Virus record (IMG/VR): IMGVR_UViG_3300027963_000084
Span: 1 to 60,723 of that record
DNA length: 60,723 bases
Direction: 5' to 3' (one strand)
From: a virus
Numbering within the stretch: position 1 is the stretch's first letter; every line of letters starts with the position of its first letter. The translations under genes were made by a program, and so were the position numbers. This document shows, piece by piece, positions 1-9,364 of the stretch. A model generated the notes under the pieces. It made no database searches. It saw only the letters and a program-made list of their open reading frames with translations, and was not told the origin of the DNA.

Positions 1-644
1 CTGCTCTTTCAGCCAATCCAAGATGGTTTCCATGTTTTCGGCGCACCAACCGGGGGTTTCGGCCTCCCGGCGGTCCATCTCCGCCGCGCGGGCATTGCAG
101 GAGCAATTGGGGGTGGCGACGATGCCGATGTACTTCAGCAGTGTTTTTAGCTCAGTCCCCGGGCCACCAGTGACGGGCACTGGCTCCGAAACGGACTGCG
201 GGGCGACATCGGGGCAGGGGTCCACCGTGGTGGAAAGGGTGACTTCAAATATCCCGCTGTTGTCATTAACGCATGTGTCGTTAGCGCGGAATGAAACAGC
301 CCCAGCCCCGGGGATTCCAGAGTACGAAGTGCCAATTGAAAATACCGCGCCACCGACCTGCATCATTAAACGCATGTGACAGCCAGGGTACGGCGAACAG
401 CCAGGGCAGCAGTCGCATGCGCCGGATGTAACACCGCTTGGAGTGGCGGTGCTGCCGGGACCGTTCCACTGCACAGTGCCGGTTGCGGAGACACTGATGG
501 CTTGGCCCGCAGTAAGCGTCACACCAGCCGCTTGCCAGCCGTTCACGGCGACATTAACTTGGATATTGTAAATGGCAGAGGTTGGTTTACATCCTGCGTC
601 ACCGCAGCACTTCTTCCCATCCCCGCAGCCGTCAACGCATGTGC
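1..644. repeat. Terminal direct repeat, left copy
   Basis: This stretch is repeated at 60080-60723 in the same orientation at a constant offset of 60079. The copies differ at 11 positions (117, 211, 262, 268, 274, 275, 314, 354, 403, 463 and 517), about 98% identity. The simplest reading is a circular or circularly permuted genome assembled slightly past its own start. The differences alter ten codons of the overlapping gene, six silently and four conservatively (Ala/Ser, Thr/Ser, Ile/Thr, Asn/Ser), which looks like real strain variation rather than read error. Confidence 0.9.
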
Positions 645-1110
645 CGTTCTTGCATGTCTGACATGGCCCACATGGAGGATTGCAGTCTGCGGGAGGCACA
701 TTGGCCTTGCACTTTCGGTCGCACTCTGCTGCAGACCACCACCGATCCTGACCAGGAGGGCAAAATCCTATTTGCTCGCTGCAAGTTCCGTTGTCTTTGT
801 TGCAGCAGTAGACGGGTACTGGGCCGGGGTCTGGAGGGTCCGGCGGAGGAGGGGGGGGTGGCTCTGGCCCATTGCCGCTGTCTGGGCACGTTGAGCCCGC
901 ACCGGAAAACTCACCCCCTTGGAACTCGCAGTCGCATGGATCGGTTTGAAGGCACGTAAACTCGCCATCGACTACAACCCAGCAGGCTCCTGGGGAACAC
1001 AGGTTATCAGAATGCCATGTTCCGTTTTGGCATGTCTGGCATATGCACTGGCCTACATCTGTATCGCACTTTCTATCGACACAACATCTACCAAGTTTTC
1101 CGCAAGTCAT
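1..1110 (-). CDS. Cys-rich virion-associated protein, 5' part (wraps the contig ends)
   Basis: The frame opens at the ATG at 1110, four bases after the stop of the upstream gene, and is still open at base 1. Across the terminal repeat it continues to the stop at 59972, giving about 405 residues. The N-terminal 190 residues hold many Cys pairs (CxxC, CC) in short blocks such as CQTCQNGTW and CQTCKNGTC, split by a proline run near residue 85. A beta-rich part with CDCC and CPGC clusters follows. The pattern suggests a disulfide- or metal-stabilised protein outside the cytoplasm or in the virion. It lies between the tail-fibre genes and the internal-protein genes, so a tail or surface component is likely. 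No family was recognised. Confidence 0.8.
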   Translation of the reverse strand, partial: MTCGKLGRCCVDRKCDTDVGQCICQTCQNGTWHSDNLCSPGACWVVVDGEFTCLQTDPCDCEFQGGEFSGAGSTCPDSGNGPEPPPPPPPDPPDPGPVPVYCCNKDNGTCSEQIGFCPPGQDRWWSAAECDRKCKANVPPADCNPPCGPCQTCKNGTCVDGCGDGKKCCGDAGCKPTSAIYNIQVNVAVNGWQAAGVTLTAGQAISVSATGTVQWNGPGSTATPSGVTSGACDCCPGCSPYPGCHMRLMMQVGGAVFSIGTSYSGIPGAGAVSFRANDTCVNDNSGIFEVTLSTTVDPCPDVAPQSVSEPVPVTGGPGTELKTLLKYIGIVATPNCSCNARAAEMDRREAETPGWCAENMETILDWLKEQ

Positions 1111-1113
1111 ACG

Positions 1114-1914
1114 TTATGGCGCAAGGTAAGTGATGTAGTCCGGTGACGTGGACACTGTGAGAGTTAGCGGAACGTCAACTTCTTCATACGTTAACTTTAT
1201 CTCACAATCATCTCCAAGCTCTGCTTTGGTGACGGTTGACACAGGACAAAATCCGCTAATAGACACACTAGTGATAACTCGCGCGCGGGCTGGCCGACCG
1301 TTCCGACCACCACCCCCGCCACCACCACCTCCGAAAATAGGCATAATCGGCTGAAGGTTAGGGAAGCTAATCGTCGGCGCGCTGACGGCACCACCGCCGC
1401 CGCCAATCTCGCTTGGACCAGACTCGGGAGGCGATCCGCCGTTGATGGTCGTTACGTTGATGTTTTGCGTGGTTATGTTGTTTGTTGTCAGGTTCTGATA
1501 CGTGGCGTTGTTAGCAGTGGTGTTATCAAAGAAACTGTTTCCACCCACGTTGAACGTAGGCCCGCCGTAGTAGCTGTTGGCTGCAAACTCTTGGTTGGTG
1601 GGAAATGAAAACTGCGCGCCTCCGTAGTTGGTGGTGTACCAGTTGCCGTTTGTGTACCCGCCAATGTTGGGAGCTTCGTAGTAGTATTGGGATGAGTTTT
1701 GAGGAAAGACGTTTTGGTATAACTGCGGATTCCACATGCCCGGTGCCATAACGCCATTGCGATTTGTGGGCTGCGGAGGCGATAGGGTTACCGCTCCACG
1801 GTGAACGAGAGATTGCTGACAGTTTCCCAGAGACTGGACAAGAGCTTTGACTGCAACGTCTGGAAGATAGCCACCGACAGCGTTGAAGAGAGAGGGTGCG
1901 GATTGAGTAAACAT
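1114..1914 (-). CDS. Asn/Thr- and Gly-rich putative tail fibre or spike protein
   Basis: 266 residues starting at the ATG at 1914, which overlaps the stop of the upstream gene (TGATG). The N-terminus (QSAPSLFNAVGGYLPD) is followed by a Tyr/Asn/Gly-rich stretch, an Asn/Thr-rich stretch of short beta-like repeats (TTNNITTQNINVTT) and an uninterrupted run of nine glycines before a basic RPARAR segment. The last 60 residues look globular. Low-complexity, beta-prone composition and a place directly after the nozzle-like gene suggest a structural tail protein. No catalytic motif is visible. The coding assignment is firm; the role comes from composition and position. Confidence 0.75.
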   Translation of the reverse strand: MFTQSAPSLFNAVGGYLPDVAVKALVQSLGNCQQSLVHRGAVTLSPPQPTNRNGVMAPGMWNPQLYQNVFPQNSSQYYYEAPNIGGYTNGNWYTTNYGGAQFSFPTNQEFAANSYYGGPTFNVGGNSFFDNTTANNATYQNLTTNNITTQNINVTTINGGSPPESGPSEIGGGGGAVSAPTISFPNLQPIMPIFGGGGGGGGGRNGRPARARVITSVSISGFCPVSTVTKAELGDDCEIKLTYEEVDVPLTLTVSTSPDYITYLAP

Positions 1915-4529
1915 CAACCAACTCCTTCGATTGTGAGTCCGAACAAGCGGACGGCATCTCCAGATAGCGTTGCGGCCTGAGTACCACCGACGGCTATTGC
2001 GACATGTCTGTCGCCGCCCACGTTCTTGTCGTCTCTGTGCCCAGAGAAATAGGCACGCGCAAACCCGTTTGCCGATCCAAGTGCAGATCGGGCAGTCTTC
2101 ATATCCAGCACTGCGGCGGTTCCACCAGCAGTGGACGTGAAGCCACCACGGTCACCTGCTATCGCGGCGGGCCGGGGCGTGGATGAGTTGTTGTAGTGCA
2201 ATCGCACCTGGAGGGCAGACGAATTGACGGTCGGGCTGTACAGCACACCAACCGACCTGCTCCCGCCGTCAGGGGCAGGGTCTGTCAGGGTCATATTGCC
2301 GGTGCGGAACTCATAAGGGATGGGAGCGCCCTGCAGATCGGTGTAGCCACCGTAATACACAAACATCCCGCCGCCCGTTCCCCATAGGGTGTCTTGCCGA
2401 CCAGAAATGTTTCCAGATGTGGAGGATGTTATTGGAGTGGCATACCTCTCCTCCCACCAAGCCTTTGTGGCCACGCCGTAGCACAAGGCCCGTACCGGAA
2501 GGGTTTCACCAGACCGGCAGTAGAAGAACCGCACTATCTGCGTGGCGTGATCAGCGCGGACATGGAACGATGCAGATGCTTGGAAGTCGATTACACGCTC
2601 GCGCCAGTAGTTGTCCACGGGAATAGACACTGGGTCAGCTTGGTTGCCGTCAAAGGCATACAGCCCATAACTGTCAACGATATACGCGGTGCCGGAAAGG
2701 ACATCCCAGCACTGCGAATTCAGAAGTCCGCGATAGGCCACAAGGGTTATCGACGCATCGATGACCGGCTGAGCAACATACTGCAAGCGATAGAGGTGGC
2801 GAGACTGTGCAATTGCCAGCATTGACCCAAGCGGGATGAGGCTGACGATTGCGTCCGGGTCTGCGACGTTCTCCTGCAAAACCATCTCGTTGCTCTCTGG
2901 GACAGCTTCTGGTTCGTCCACTTCGCTGTACAGCATTGAGTTGGGCCGGTCGCCGGATGTGTCCACCGCGTACCACGCACGGTCTTGGAACATTGTCGCA
3001 ACGGCAAAGTTCCCTGACGGGGGCGTAAAGCGGCGGGCGTTGATCTGACCGTTGGGCAGCGTGACGGGCATCAGACCGTACTGAGATCGCCCCGTGTCTT
3101 TGAGGTCGTCGTCAGACAGCGTGTCCACATACGAACCAAAGAAATCTGGGGAGGATCGCTGAATTGTTGCAACGCGGAACAGGATCACAGACTGATCGGC
3201 AGTAGTACGCCAAAGCTCCATGGCGGTTACGCGGTCCTCCAGACCGCTATGGGAAAAGTTCCAAGTCATCGACCCCGCGCCAGTCGTAGCCGCCACTTCA
3301 ACAAGGTCCGATATTGAGGAAGGCATAGGCCCGCCACGGCTTTCGGACGTGGAATCCAAGTAGCGAACGCAGCACTGGTATGTGCCGCTAACCGGCTCTG
3401 AGAGCGTGGCTGTAGCTTTCGCCGTGGAGTCGTTGATGTATGCCGTTGGTATGCCGCCGTATTCGCCGCCCGCGTACACCGTCGCCCCTGTCAGTCTTCC
3501 ACCAGATATCACCGCAGTGGCGGCTGCGCCGGACCCAAAAGAATCTTGGGCTTCTGGGAGAAACGTGATGATGGGCACGGATCGATAGCCAGACCCACCG
3601 TTTGTGACGGTGAGGGCTTTAACGCGGTACAGCATGTCAACCGAAACCTCCGCCCCACTGCCGACTCCAACCAGCGTAGCAGTCACGCCGCTGGTTGTGG
3701 CACCCGTGCCAGCCGATAACAGCTTCACTTCCGTGACCTTGCCGCCAGAAACTGTGACGGTTGCCGCCGCTTTAATTAGTCCTTGGGCGCTGGAGAACAC
3801 CAACTGTGGGGCCGACGTGTAGTTAGTGCCCTGCGAGGTTATCGATATTGTGTCTACGCGGCCCAGTACGGCTACAGACAAAGTGGCACCACCAGCGATC
3901 CCACCGGACAAAGCGACGGTGGGCGTGTCTTGGTAGCCCGCACCACCATCCGTGACTTCGATCTGGGTTACACGTCCATTGAGGAGGGATGCCTTGGCAG
4001 CTGCCGCGCGTTCTGGAGTGCCGCCAGTGAATACAACTGATGGCACGTTGTTGTATCCGCCTCCGTAACTCACCAACTGGACGGCGCTCACGTACCGGCT
4101 TGTGGAGGATGAGCCCACCGTGATCGTCGGCCCAACGGCTGGCTTAGTTATTCCAAGTTTCTCCACGGAACCAGAGTCGCCGTTCCACCGCATGCCACGC
4201 CCCATGCCGTCAACACCGTACATGTCGTTGCCGCGCCCCTTAAAGAAGGACATGGGCCGCAGCGATCCGGTGTAGGCAAACGCACTGGCAGAAGCACCAG
4301 TGCCTCCACCGCCGGAAAATTGGATTGTTGGCGATCCGGTGTAGCCGGTTCCTCCAGCAGTGACAACGACAGACTCCACGGCAGTGCCCGCCATATGGGC
4401 CACGGCAGCTGCGCCAGTCCCGCCCCCGCCGACAACAGCGACGGTTGGCTGGGAGGTGTAGCTTGCGCCACCAGTAAGGACAGAAATGCTGACGACAGAC
4501 CCAGGCTGGCGGGTGGAGATGACGGTCAT
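1914..4529 (-). CDS. Tail nozzle-like protein with Gly-rich repeats (C-terminal part of a split nozzle?)
   Basis: 871 residues. The start chosen is the ATG at 4529, which overlaps the preceding stop (ATGA). Residues 1-370 hold about eight degenerate modules of the form V-x-x-GGxGYxxxPTV followed by GxGAxAxA, a repeat common in phage tail proteins. The rest resembles the beta-propeller body of podovirus tail-tube B / nozzle proteins: a segment like FQDRAWYAVDTSGD, then LYSEVDEPEAVPE, then a 'sites of contact' block around SLIPLGSMLAIAQSRHLYRL. The usual N-terminal segment of that family is instead found at the start of the upstream gene. It would form the distal channel of a short tail. The nozzle call rests on motif similarity read by eye. 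Confidence 0.65.
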   Translation of the reverse strand: MTVISTRQPGSVVSISVLTGGASYTSQPTVAVVGGGGTGAAAVAHMAGTAVESVVVTAGGTGYTGSPTIQFSGGGGTGASASAFAYTGSLRPMSFFKGRGNDMYGVDGMGRGMRWNGDSGSVEKLGITKPAVGPTITVGSSSTSRYVSAVQLVSYGGGYNNVPSVVFTGGTPERAAAAKASLLNGRVTQIEVTDGGAGYQDTPTVALSGGIAGGATLSVAVLGRVDTISITSQGTNYTSAPQLVFSSAQGLIKAAATVTVSGGKVTEVKLLSAGTGATTSGVTATLVGVGSGAEVSVDMLYRVKALTVTNGGSGYRSVPIITFLPEAQDSFGSGAAATAVISGGRLTGATVYAGGEYGGIPTAYINDSTAKATATLSEPVSGTYQCCVRYLDSTSESRGGPMPSSISDLVEVAATTGAGSMTWNFSHSGLEDRVTAMELWRTTADQSVILFRVATIQRSSPDFFGSYVDTLSDDDLKDTGRSQYGLMPVTLPNGQINARRFTPPSGNFAVATMFQDRAWYAVDTSGDRPNSMLYSEVDEPEAVPESNEMVLQENVADPDAIVSLIPLGSMLAIAQSRHLYRLQYVAQPVIDASITLVAYRGLLNSQCWDVLSGTAYIVDSYGLYAFDGNQADPVSIPVDNYWRERVIDFQASASFHVRADHATQIVRFFYCRSGETLPVRALCYGVATKAWWEERYATPITSSTSGNISGRQDTLWGTGGGMFVYYGGYTDLQGAPIPYEFRTGNMTLTDPAPDGGSRSVGVLYSPTVNSSALQVRLHYNNSSTPRPAAIAGDRGGFTSTAGGTAAVLDMKTARSALGSANGFARAYFSGHRDDKNVGGDRHVAIAVGGTQAATLSGDAVRLFGLTIEGVG

Positions 4530-7500
4530 ACTGTGGGATACCAGAAGGGGGAATTCGGGGTTTGGAATGGCACCCAATACCTACCCAGAGCGGTCACGCG
4601 GAGCAGCGGAATTCTGAATGACGCAAACGATTGTGCGGAGCTTGGGTATGACGTGGTGCCATCGCCAGCGCCAGACGAAAAGCCGGACTTAAATGAAGCC
4701 TGCGCACCGTTGATGAACACGGTGTAGCCACCGCTACCATTTGACGGGTATAGCTCCATTGCAATATGCGCCCACTGCCCGCGCAATGAACTTAGACTGA
4801 CGGTGCTTGTGATATACGGGTTGCTTGTCGCAAACACTGCAGTTGATGCTATGCGAGTAAAAACCAAATCCCCACTGACGAGTGCAACTTTCATTACCGA
4901 TGACACAAACGATGATCCAGCCGAGAAACTACCGGATTGCACTTGCATTACATCATCGTTGGTGCCCGTATCGGGGATAAACATCCACCACTCCACGCAC
5001 TGAGCGCTCACCTTGGAAACGTCACTAGGAGCGGATGCGCCGGTAGTCAGGTTGTATGCAAAATCAACATAACCATATTTCCAAGAACGACCAAAACGGT
5101 CGGAAGAAGCTGCGGTGTCACCCAAGGAAAGCGTCGATGATGTGAGCGAACTATCAGACGCGCGGGTCACAAGCCTCTGACTGTTAGCGTCCCACAAAAA
5201 GCACACGCGGCTCCAATATGGGTCGGAAGTGCTGCCAGTCGATATCCCGCTGGTTGTCACGTAGTCATTCAGAGCGGTTCCAGACGAATCCATCAACCGC
5301 GTTCTGACGCTGAACGGACTAGAAGGCGGAGGCGATATCCAGTAACGACTTCGCCCTGTGTAGTAGGGAGTCCATGTGACTGCGGACGGTGCGGTCGGAT
5401 AGGCGGCAAACGAACTGCCGCGCTTGGTAATCGCCGTCCAGGTTGCGCCCGAGTCCAAGCTGTACTGGCCGTCGATGTAGGACACCGTTGGACAGCCCTT
5501 GGTCGGCAGGTTCACGGTCAATGCAACATTGCCATCCAATGTCAGTGTTTCGGTGACTGTGTGCGGGCCGGTAGAACCGGAGGCAAATGGCGTGGACAAA
5601 GCGGACGAAACGGTGGATGAGCCAGTGCCAGCAAAATTTGTCAGCGACACGTTCCAGCGCCCCTGTGATTCCCCTCCGTAACATGCCGGTACCGTGATAG
5701 TGCGAGCCGAAAGATCCAGCAACGCATTTGGTATTTGATTGGCAGTAGCATTTCCGGTCCATACCCCAGATATGTAATAACCATACCACACCGAGGCACC
5801 GGATATTGCAGCGCCGCCATCATTTTGGGTAGTCCAAGACAGCGTGACCGTACCATCGGATGCGGTGGCTGTTAGGGCCGAGGTAATGGACGGTGCGGTT
5901 GCAATGCGTCCAGATGCAGGGCTAGTGCTATACGGACCAGTGCCTACAGTGGATATAGCAGCTACGCGGTAGTAGTATGTCGTTGTGGCATTAAGCCCAG
6001 TAATTGTGGCCGTGGTTGTTGTGCTTGTGGTTTCGGCATACACAGTCCATGGGCCAGACGAGCTTGTGCCGTACTGGATGAGGTAGTCTGTGATCCGCGA
6101 TCCGTAGGAGTTTGGAGCAGTCCAAGACAGCGTGAGAGTGGTGTCCGTAAGGCTGGTGGCATATCCAGCCGACAGGGTTGGAGTGCCCACGGCAGCGGGA
6201 ACCTGACCGACGACTACACTGGCCGACTCTGTGCTGTAGCTGCCTGTGCCGACAGAGTTCACCGCCGCCACGCGGAAGTAATAGGTGTAACCGTTTGTCA
6301 GGCCCGAAATGGTGTACTCCAGCACATTGCCCACCGTTCCATAGGTGGTGTAGGAGGAGGTGGTGGAACGGCGATACTGCAGGACATAGCCGGTGACTGC
6401 CGACCCGCCGTCATCTGAAGGAGCGGTCCAGTTGGTGAACATCTGCGTGTTGCCACCGCTTACCAGCGCGTTTATTGGCGCTCCTGGTGGGCCGACTGGC
6501 GTTACCGCGGCGCTCACTGTGCTGTAGTTTCCAGTGCCCACAGCGCTGACGGCGGCCACGCGGAAAATATAAGACGTGCCATTTGTCAGGCCCGTCACGT
6601 TTGTTTGAAGAACAGTCGAAGTTCCATCCGTAAAAGTAGTCCACGTCGAACCAGCGTTTGAAGAATACTGAACCACATAGTCTGTGATGACGCTGCCGCC
6701 ACTGTCGGATGGAGCAGTCCATCTCACGGTCACGTAAGCGTTGTTTGCTGTGCCGATAACGCTTGTCGGGGCTAGCGGGACGGTCTGCGGTGTCACTGAC
6801 GATGATGTGACATACGCGCTTGCGCCTTCAGAATTAACCGTAGCAACACGGAACGTGTAGGCGGTTCCGTTCGTCAACCCTGTGGCAGTGTAGGACGTTG
6901 TGGTGCTGGCGCTCTTGGTGATTGTGGAATACGCCCCACCGGCAACGGACACCTGGATCTGGTAGTCGGTGATTGCAGCCCCGCCAGTGCTTGCCGGTGC
7001 CGTCCAAGACAACGCCGCTTGCGTGTTCCCTACGGAGACGGTCAGGTTTGTTGGTGCCCCGGCGAGGGTGCGCGGAGTCACGTTGCCTGTCGAAACGGAA
7101 TACGGACCAGCCCCAACTGAATTGCTGGCCGATACGCGGAACTGATAGGCAGTCCCGTTTGTCAGCCCAGTTACCGTGTAGTTTGTATTGGTGTTCGTCC
7201 CATCCGACAGCGTTGTCCACGTAGCCCCAGAGTCTACGGATCTCTGGATGGTGTAGTCCGTTAGGCCAGACACGTTGTTGGCGGCGGGTGCCTGCCACTG
7301 CAACTGCACCTGAGTGTTGCCGTAGGTCGCCGTCAGGCTTGCCACTTGGTCGGGAACACCAATCGGGTACACGGGGGTCAAATAAGTTGTGTACGCACTG
7401 GTTCCTGCGGAGTTCTTTGCAGCCACGCGGAAGACATAAGCCTGACCGTTTGTCAGGCCAGATACGTTTGTGGATGTTGCTGTGGATGTGCCGTCCGCAA

Positions 7501-8227
7501 ACACCGTCCACGTCTGACCAGCGTTGCCGCTGTACTCCACCACATAATCAGTGATCGCTGTGCCGCCATTATTGGTCGGTACCGTCCAAGACAACGATGC
7601 GCCAGAGTTGGCCGCAGTAGCTGAAAGGGAACTGGGGGAGTCGGGCGCGCCAACTGGCGTTACGGACGAGGTGGCAGAGCTATAAGGACCGATGCCGTAG
7701 TTGTTCGTAGCCGCCGCCCGAAACACATACGCCACACCGTTGGTCAGTCCGGTGACCGTCGCAGATTGTGCGGTAGCCGACAACGCATAAGTCCACGTTG
7801 TGCCCCCGTCAGTGGATCGCTGGACCGTGTATCCGGTGATGTCACCGCCGCCCGTGAATGTCGGGGAATCCCAAGCAACCGTCGCTGAAGCGTTGCTGGC
7901 AGTAGCGGTGATGTTGAGCGGGGCAGATGGAACGCCAGTGAGCGACGGGCCACCGCTAGATTGCGTCGGCTTTCCTGAGAAAATGTTTCCGACCGCATCT
8001 TGGTACACAATGATGCTGCCGCCGGAATGCGGGAAAGAAAACGATGCGACCACCGGGAGGGTGGCGGAAACGGTGCTAGACAGGGTGTAGGCTTGGAGGC
8101 CGGGGCGGACGTTTAGCTGACCAGGAGACAGGCACTGCACATTGACCTGCGTCACAGCCGCCCCCGGTGGGAGGGCATACGGAGACGCATTGGTGACTAG
8201 ACCGGCGAACTTCTCAATGTTGATCAC
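4526..8227 (-). CDS. Multi-FN3 tail protein with nozzle-type N-terminus and LamG-like C-terminus
   Basis: 1233 residues. Residues 1-95 (FAGLVTNASPYALPPGAA, then QVNVQCLSPGQLNVRPGL) look like the first domain of a podovirus nozzle or tail-tube B protein. From about residue 97 to 885 there are seven clear fibronectin type III modules, each with W-x-x-P, TDYxVQ/GYTVQ, TVTGLTNGxxYxFRVAA and GxGxYS signatures, plus an eighth divergent one. The last 300 residues resemble a concanavalin/LamG-type lectin (WWMFIPDTG, RGQWAHIAMELYP, YTVFINGAQ). FN3 modules in phages commonly decorate tails and bind surfaces; a lectin end suits receptor or glycan contact. It overlaps its neighbours by 4 nt on both sides, so it is translated with the tail adaptor and the nozzle body. 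Confidence 0.8.
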   Translation of the reverse strand: MINIEKFAGLVTNASPYALPPGAAVTQVNVQCLSPGQLNVRPGLQAYTLSSTVSATLPVVASFSFPHSGGSIIVYQDAVGNIFSGKPTQSSGGPSLTGVPSAPLNITATASNASATVAWDSPTFTGGGDITGYTVQRSTDGGTTWTYALSATAQSATVTGLTNGVAYVFRAAATNNYGIGPYSSATSSVTPVGAPDSPSSLSATAANSGASLSWTVPTNNGGTAITDYVVEYSGNAGQTWTVFADGTSTATSTNVSGLTNGQAYVFRVAAKNSAGTSAYTTYLTPVYPIGVPDQVASLTATYGNTQVQLQWQAPAANNVSGLTDYTIQRSVDSGATWTTLSDGTNTNTNYTVTGLTNGTAYQFRVSASNSVGAGPYSVSTGNVTPRTLAGAPTNLTVSVGNTQAALSWTAPASTGGAAITDYQIQVSVAGGAYSTITKSASTTTSYTATGLTNGTAYTFRVATVNSEGASAYVTSSSVTPQTVPLAPTSVIGTANNAYVTVRWTAPSDSGGSVITDYVVQYSSNAGSTWTTFTDGTSTVLQTNVTGLTNGTSYIFRVAAVSAVGTGNYSTVSAAVTPVGPPGAPINALVSGGNTQMFTNWTAPSDDGGSAVTGYVLQYRRSTTSSYTTYGTVGNVLEYTISGLTNGYTYYFRVAAVNSVGTGSYSTESASVVVGQVPAAVGTPTLSAGYATSLTDTTLTLSWTAPNSYGSRITDYLIQYGTSSSGPWTVYAETTSTTTTATITGLNATTTYYYRVAAISTVGTGPYSTSPASGRIATAPSITSALTATASDGTVTLSWTTQNDGGAAISGASVWYGYYISGVWTGNATANQIPNALLDLSARTITVPACYGGESQGRWNVSLTNFAGTGSSTVSSALSTPFASGSTGPHTVTETLTLDGNVALTVNLPTKGCPTVSYIDGQYSLDSGATWTAITKRGSSFAAYPTAPSAVTWTPYYTGRSRYWISPPPSSPFSVRTRLMDSSGTALNDYVTTSGISTGSTSDPYWSRVCFLWDANSQRLVTRASDSSLTSSTLSLGDTAASSDRFGRSWKYGYVDFAYNLTTGASAPSDVSKVSAQCVEWWMFIPDTGTNDDVMQVQSGSFSAGSSFVSSVMKVALVSGDLVFTRIASTAVFATSNPYITSTVSLSSLRGQWAHIAMELYPSNGSGGYTVFINGAQASFKSGFSSGAGDGTTSYPSSAQSFASFRIPLLRVTALGRYWVPFQTPNSPFWYPTV

Positions 8228-9363
8228 GTAGGGTTGCCCCCATCAAAGTTGTCGCTTTGGAGCGGAGTCCTCCATGCCATGGCATCGAAGATGACTCGCT
8301 GCGGTTGCTGGAACGGAGTCAGCTGATCGGACTCCATCGCCAGCCTGAGATCCCGCTGGTACATGGCGAAGGCATTGTCGGGCTTGGCGTTTCGCACCCG
8401 AGCCAGCCAGTAGGTGGCACAAGACAGGAATCCGTTCACCATGCCGGGAGACATGTCGCAGATGTCCGTGACCAAATATAGGACGTTCGTCCCGGTCAGC
8501 GGAGTTGAGATGGTGCAGGACGTTGCGCTTGCAACCGCTGTGATCACCGCTTCGTCCGCATAGGGCTTCATCGACCCGTCGCTGCCGGGAGACTCTGTAG
8601 CGGTCCCGATCCGAAGAACCGAACCCACCATGCCCTGAGTGAAAGCCGTGCCCGTGCCCGTAACAGTGGTGCCAGAGATGCTGACCGTGCCCTGTCGGGA
8701 CGCTGCCTCATGCCCAGAGATCCGCAAACGCCTGGGGAGGCGACGATAGGTGAAGTCCAAGTTGCTGTTCTCAACCGGATACCCAACAACCTTAATGGCC
8801 CAGCCCGTGCCCTGCGGGTCTTTGATGACCGTCCACGCATGCGGAGGGCCAGCCAGGTTGTTTGCGTTCTCCAGCTTCATTGCTTGGTCAGCGGTCACGT
8901 AGATGAACCGAGTCCACGCTACGTGATCGATGGGAGAATCGACCGTGCGGAAGTCCGCTGGGAGAGGGAATGTGTCTTGGTAGATGATTGCAGGCGTTGG
9001 GTCTGTCAAATCAGTTGGGTGGGTCAGGACGGGATCGCAGAGCAAGCGTGTGTTGCTGACCCGCTGGGCGATCTTCAGCACCGTGTTGTTCACACGCATC
9101 CGACACAGCACCGCATTGGAAGGAAAGGCATCGCCAGACACCAGATCGATGTAGCGGGTGTCTTTGCTGTACGTGATAGTCCCGTGCCACACGGTGAGGA
9201 ACTTAATCCGGCCATGCATCTGGTAGTAGTTCCAGTCTCGCAGCGTTGAGAATTCGCTGTAGGCCCGCTGGGCTGACGTGCGGATGTCGGCCTGCTCCGC
9301 GTCTTGCGGCCCGCCGTAGCTGGCGGTGATCAGATGTTCGATTGCGTCGTAGTACGTGAGCAT
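8224..9363 (-). CDS. Head-tail adaptor / tail-tube A-like protein
   Basis: 379 residues. The N-terminus (AIEHLITASYGGPQDAE, AQRAYSEFSTLRDWNYY) is an alpha-helical opening typical of podovirus adaptor or tail-tube A proteins, which form the ring under the portal. A beta-rich insert follows at about residues 225-310 (GTVSISGTTVTGTGTAF, MVGSVLRIG), a module often embedded in such adaptors. The C-terminal helix (LSCATYWLARVRNAKPDNAF) again matches that architecture. It lies immediately upstream of the nozzle-type genes with a 4-nt overlap, the expected order. Function is assigned from domain pattern and synteny. Confidence 0.7.
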   Translation of the reverse strand: MLTYYDAIEHLITASYGGPQDAEQADIRTSAQRAYSEFSTLRDWNYYQMHGRIKFLTVWHGTITYSKDTRYIDLVSGDAFPSNAVLCRMRVNNTVLKIAQRVSNTRLLCDPVLTHPTDLTDPTPAIIYQDTFPLPADFRTVDSPIDHVAWTRFIYVTADQAMKLENANNLAGPPHAWTVIKDPQGTGWAIKVVGYPVENSNLDFTYRRLPRRLRISGHEAASRQGTVSISGTTVTGTGTAFTQGMVGSVLRIGTATESPGSDGSMKPYADEAVITAVASATSCTISTPLTGTNVLYLVTDICDMSPGMVNGFLSCATYWLARVRNAKPDNAFAMYQRDLRLAMESDQLTPFQQPQRVIFDAMAWRTPLQSDNFDGGNPT

Positions 9364-9364
9364 G

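Noticed and set aside
4320-4727. Plus-strand frames opposite the tail genes
   Set aside because: They lack ribosome sites, lie antisense to repeat-rich tail genes and have biased composition.
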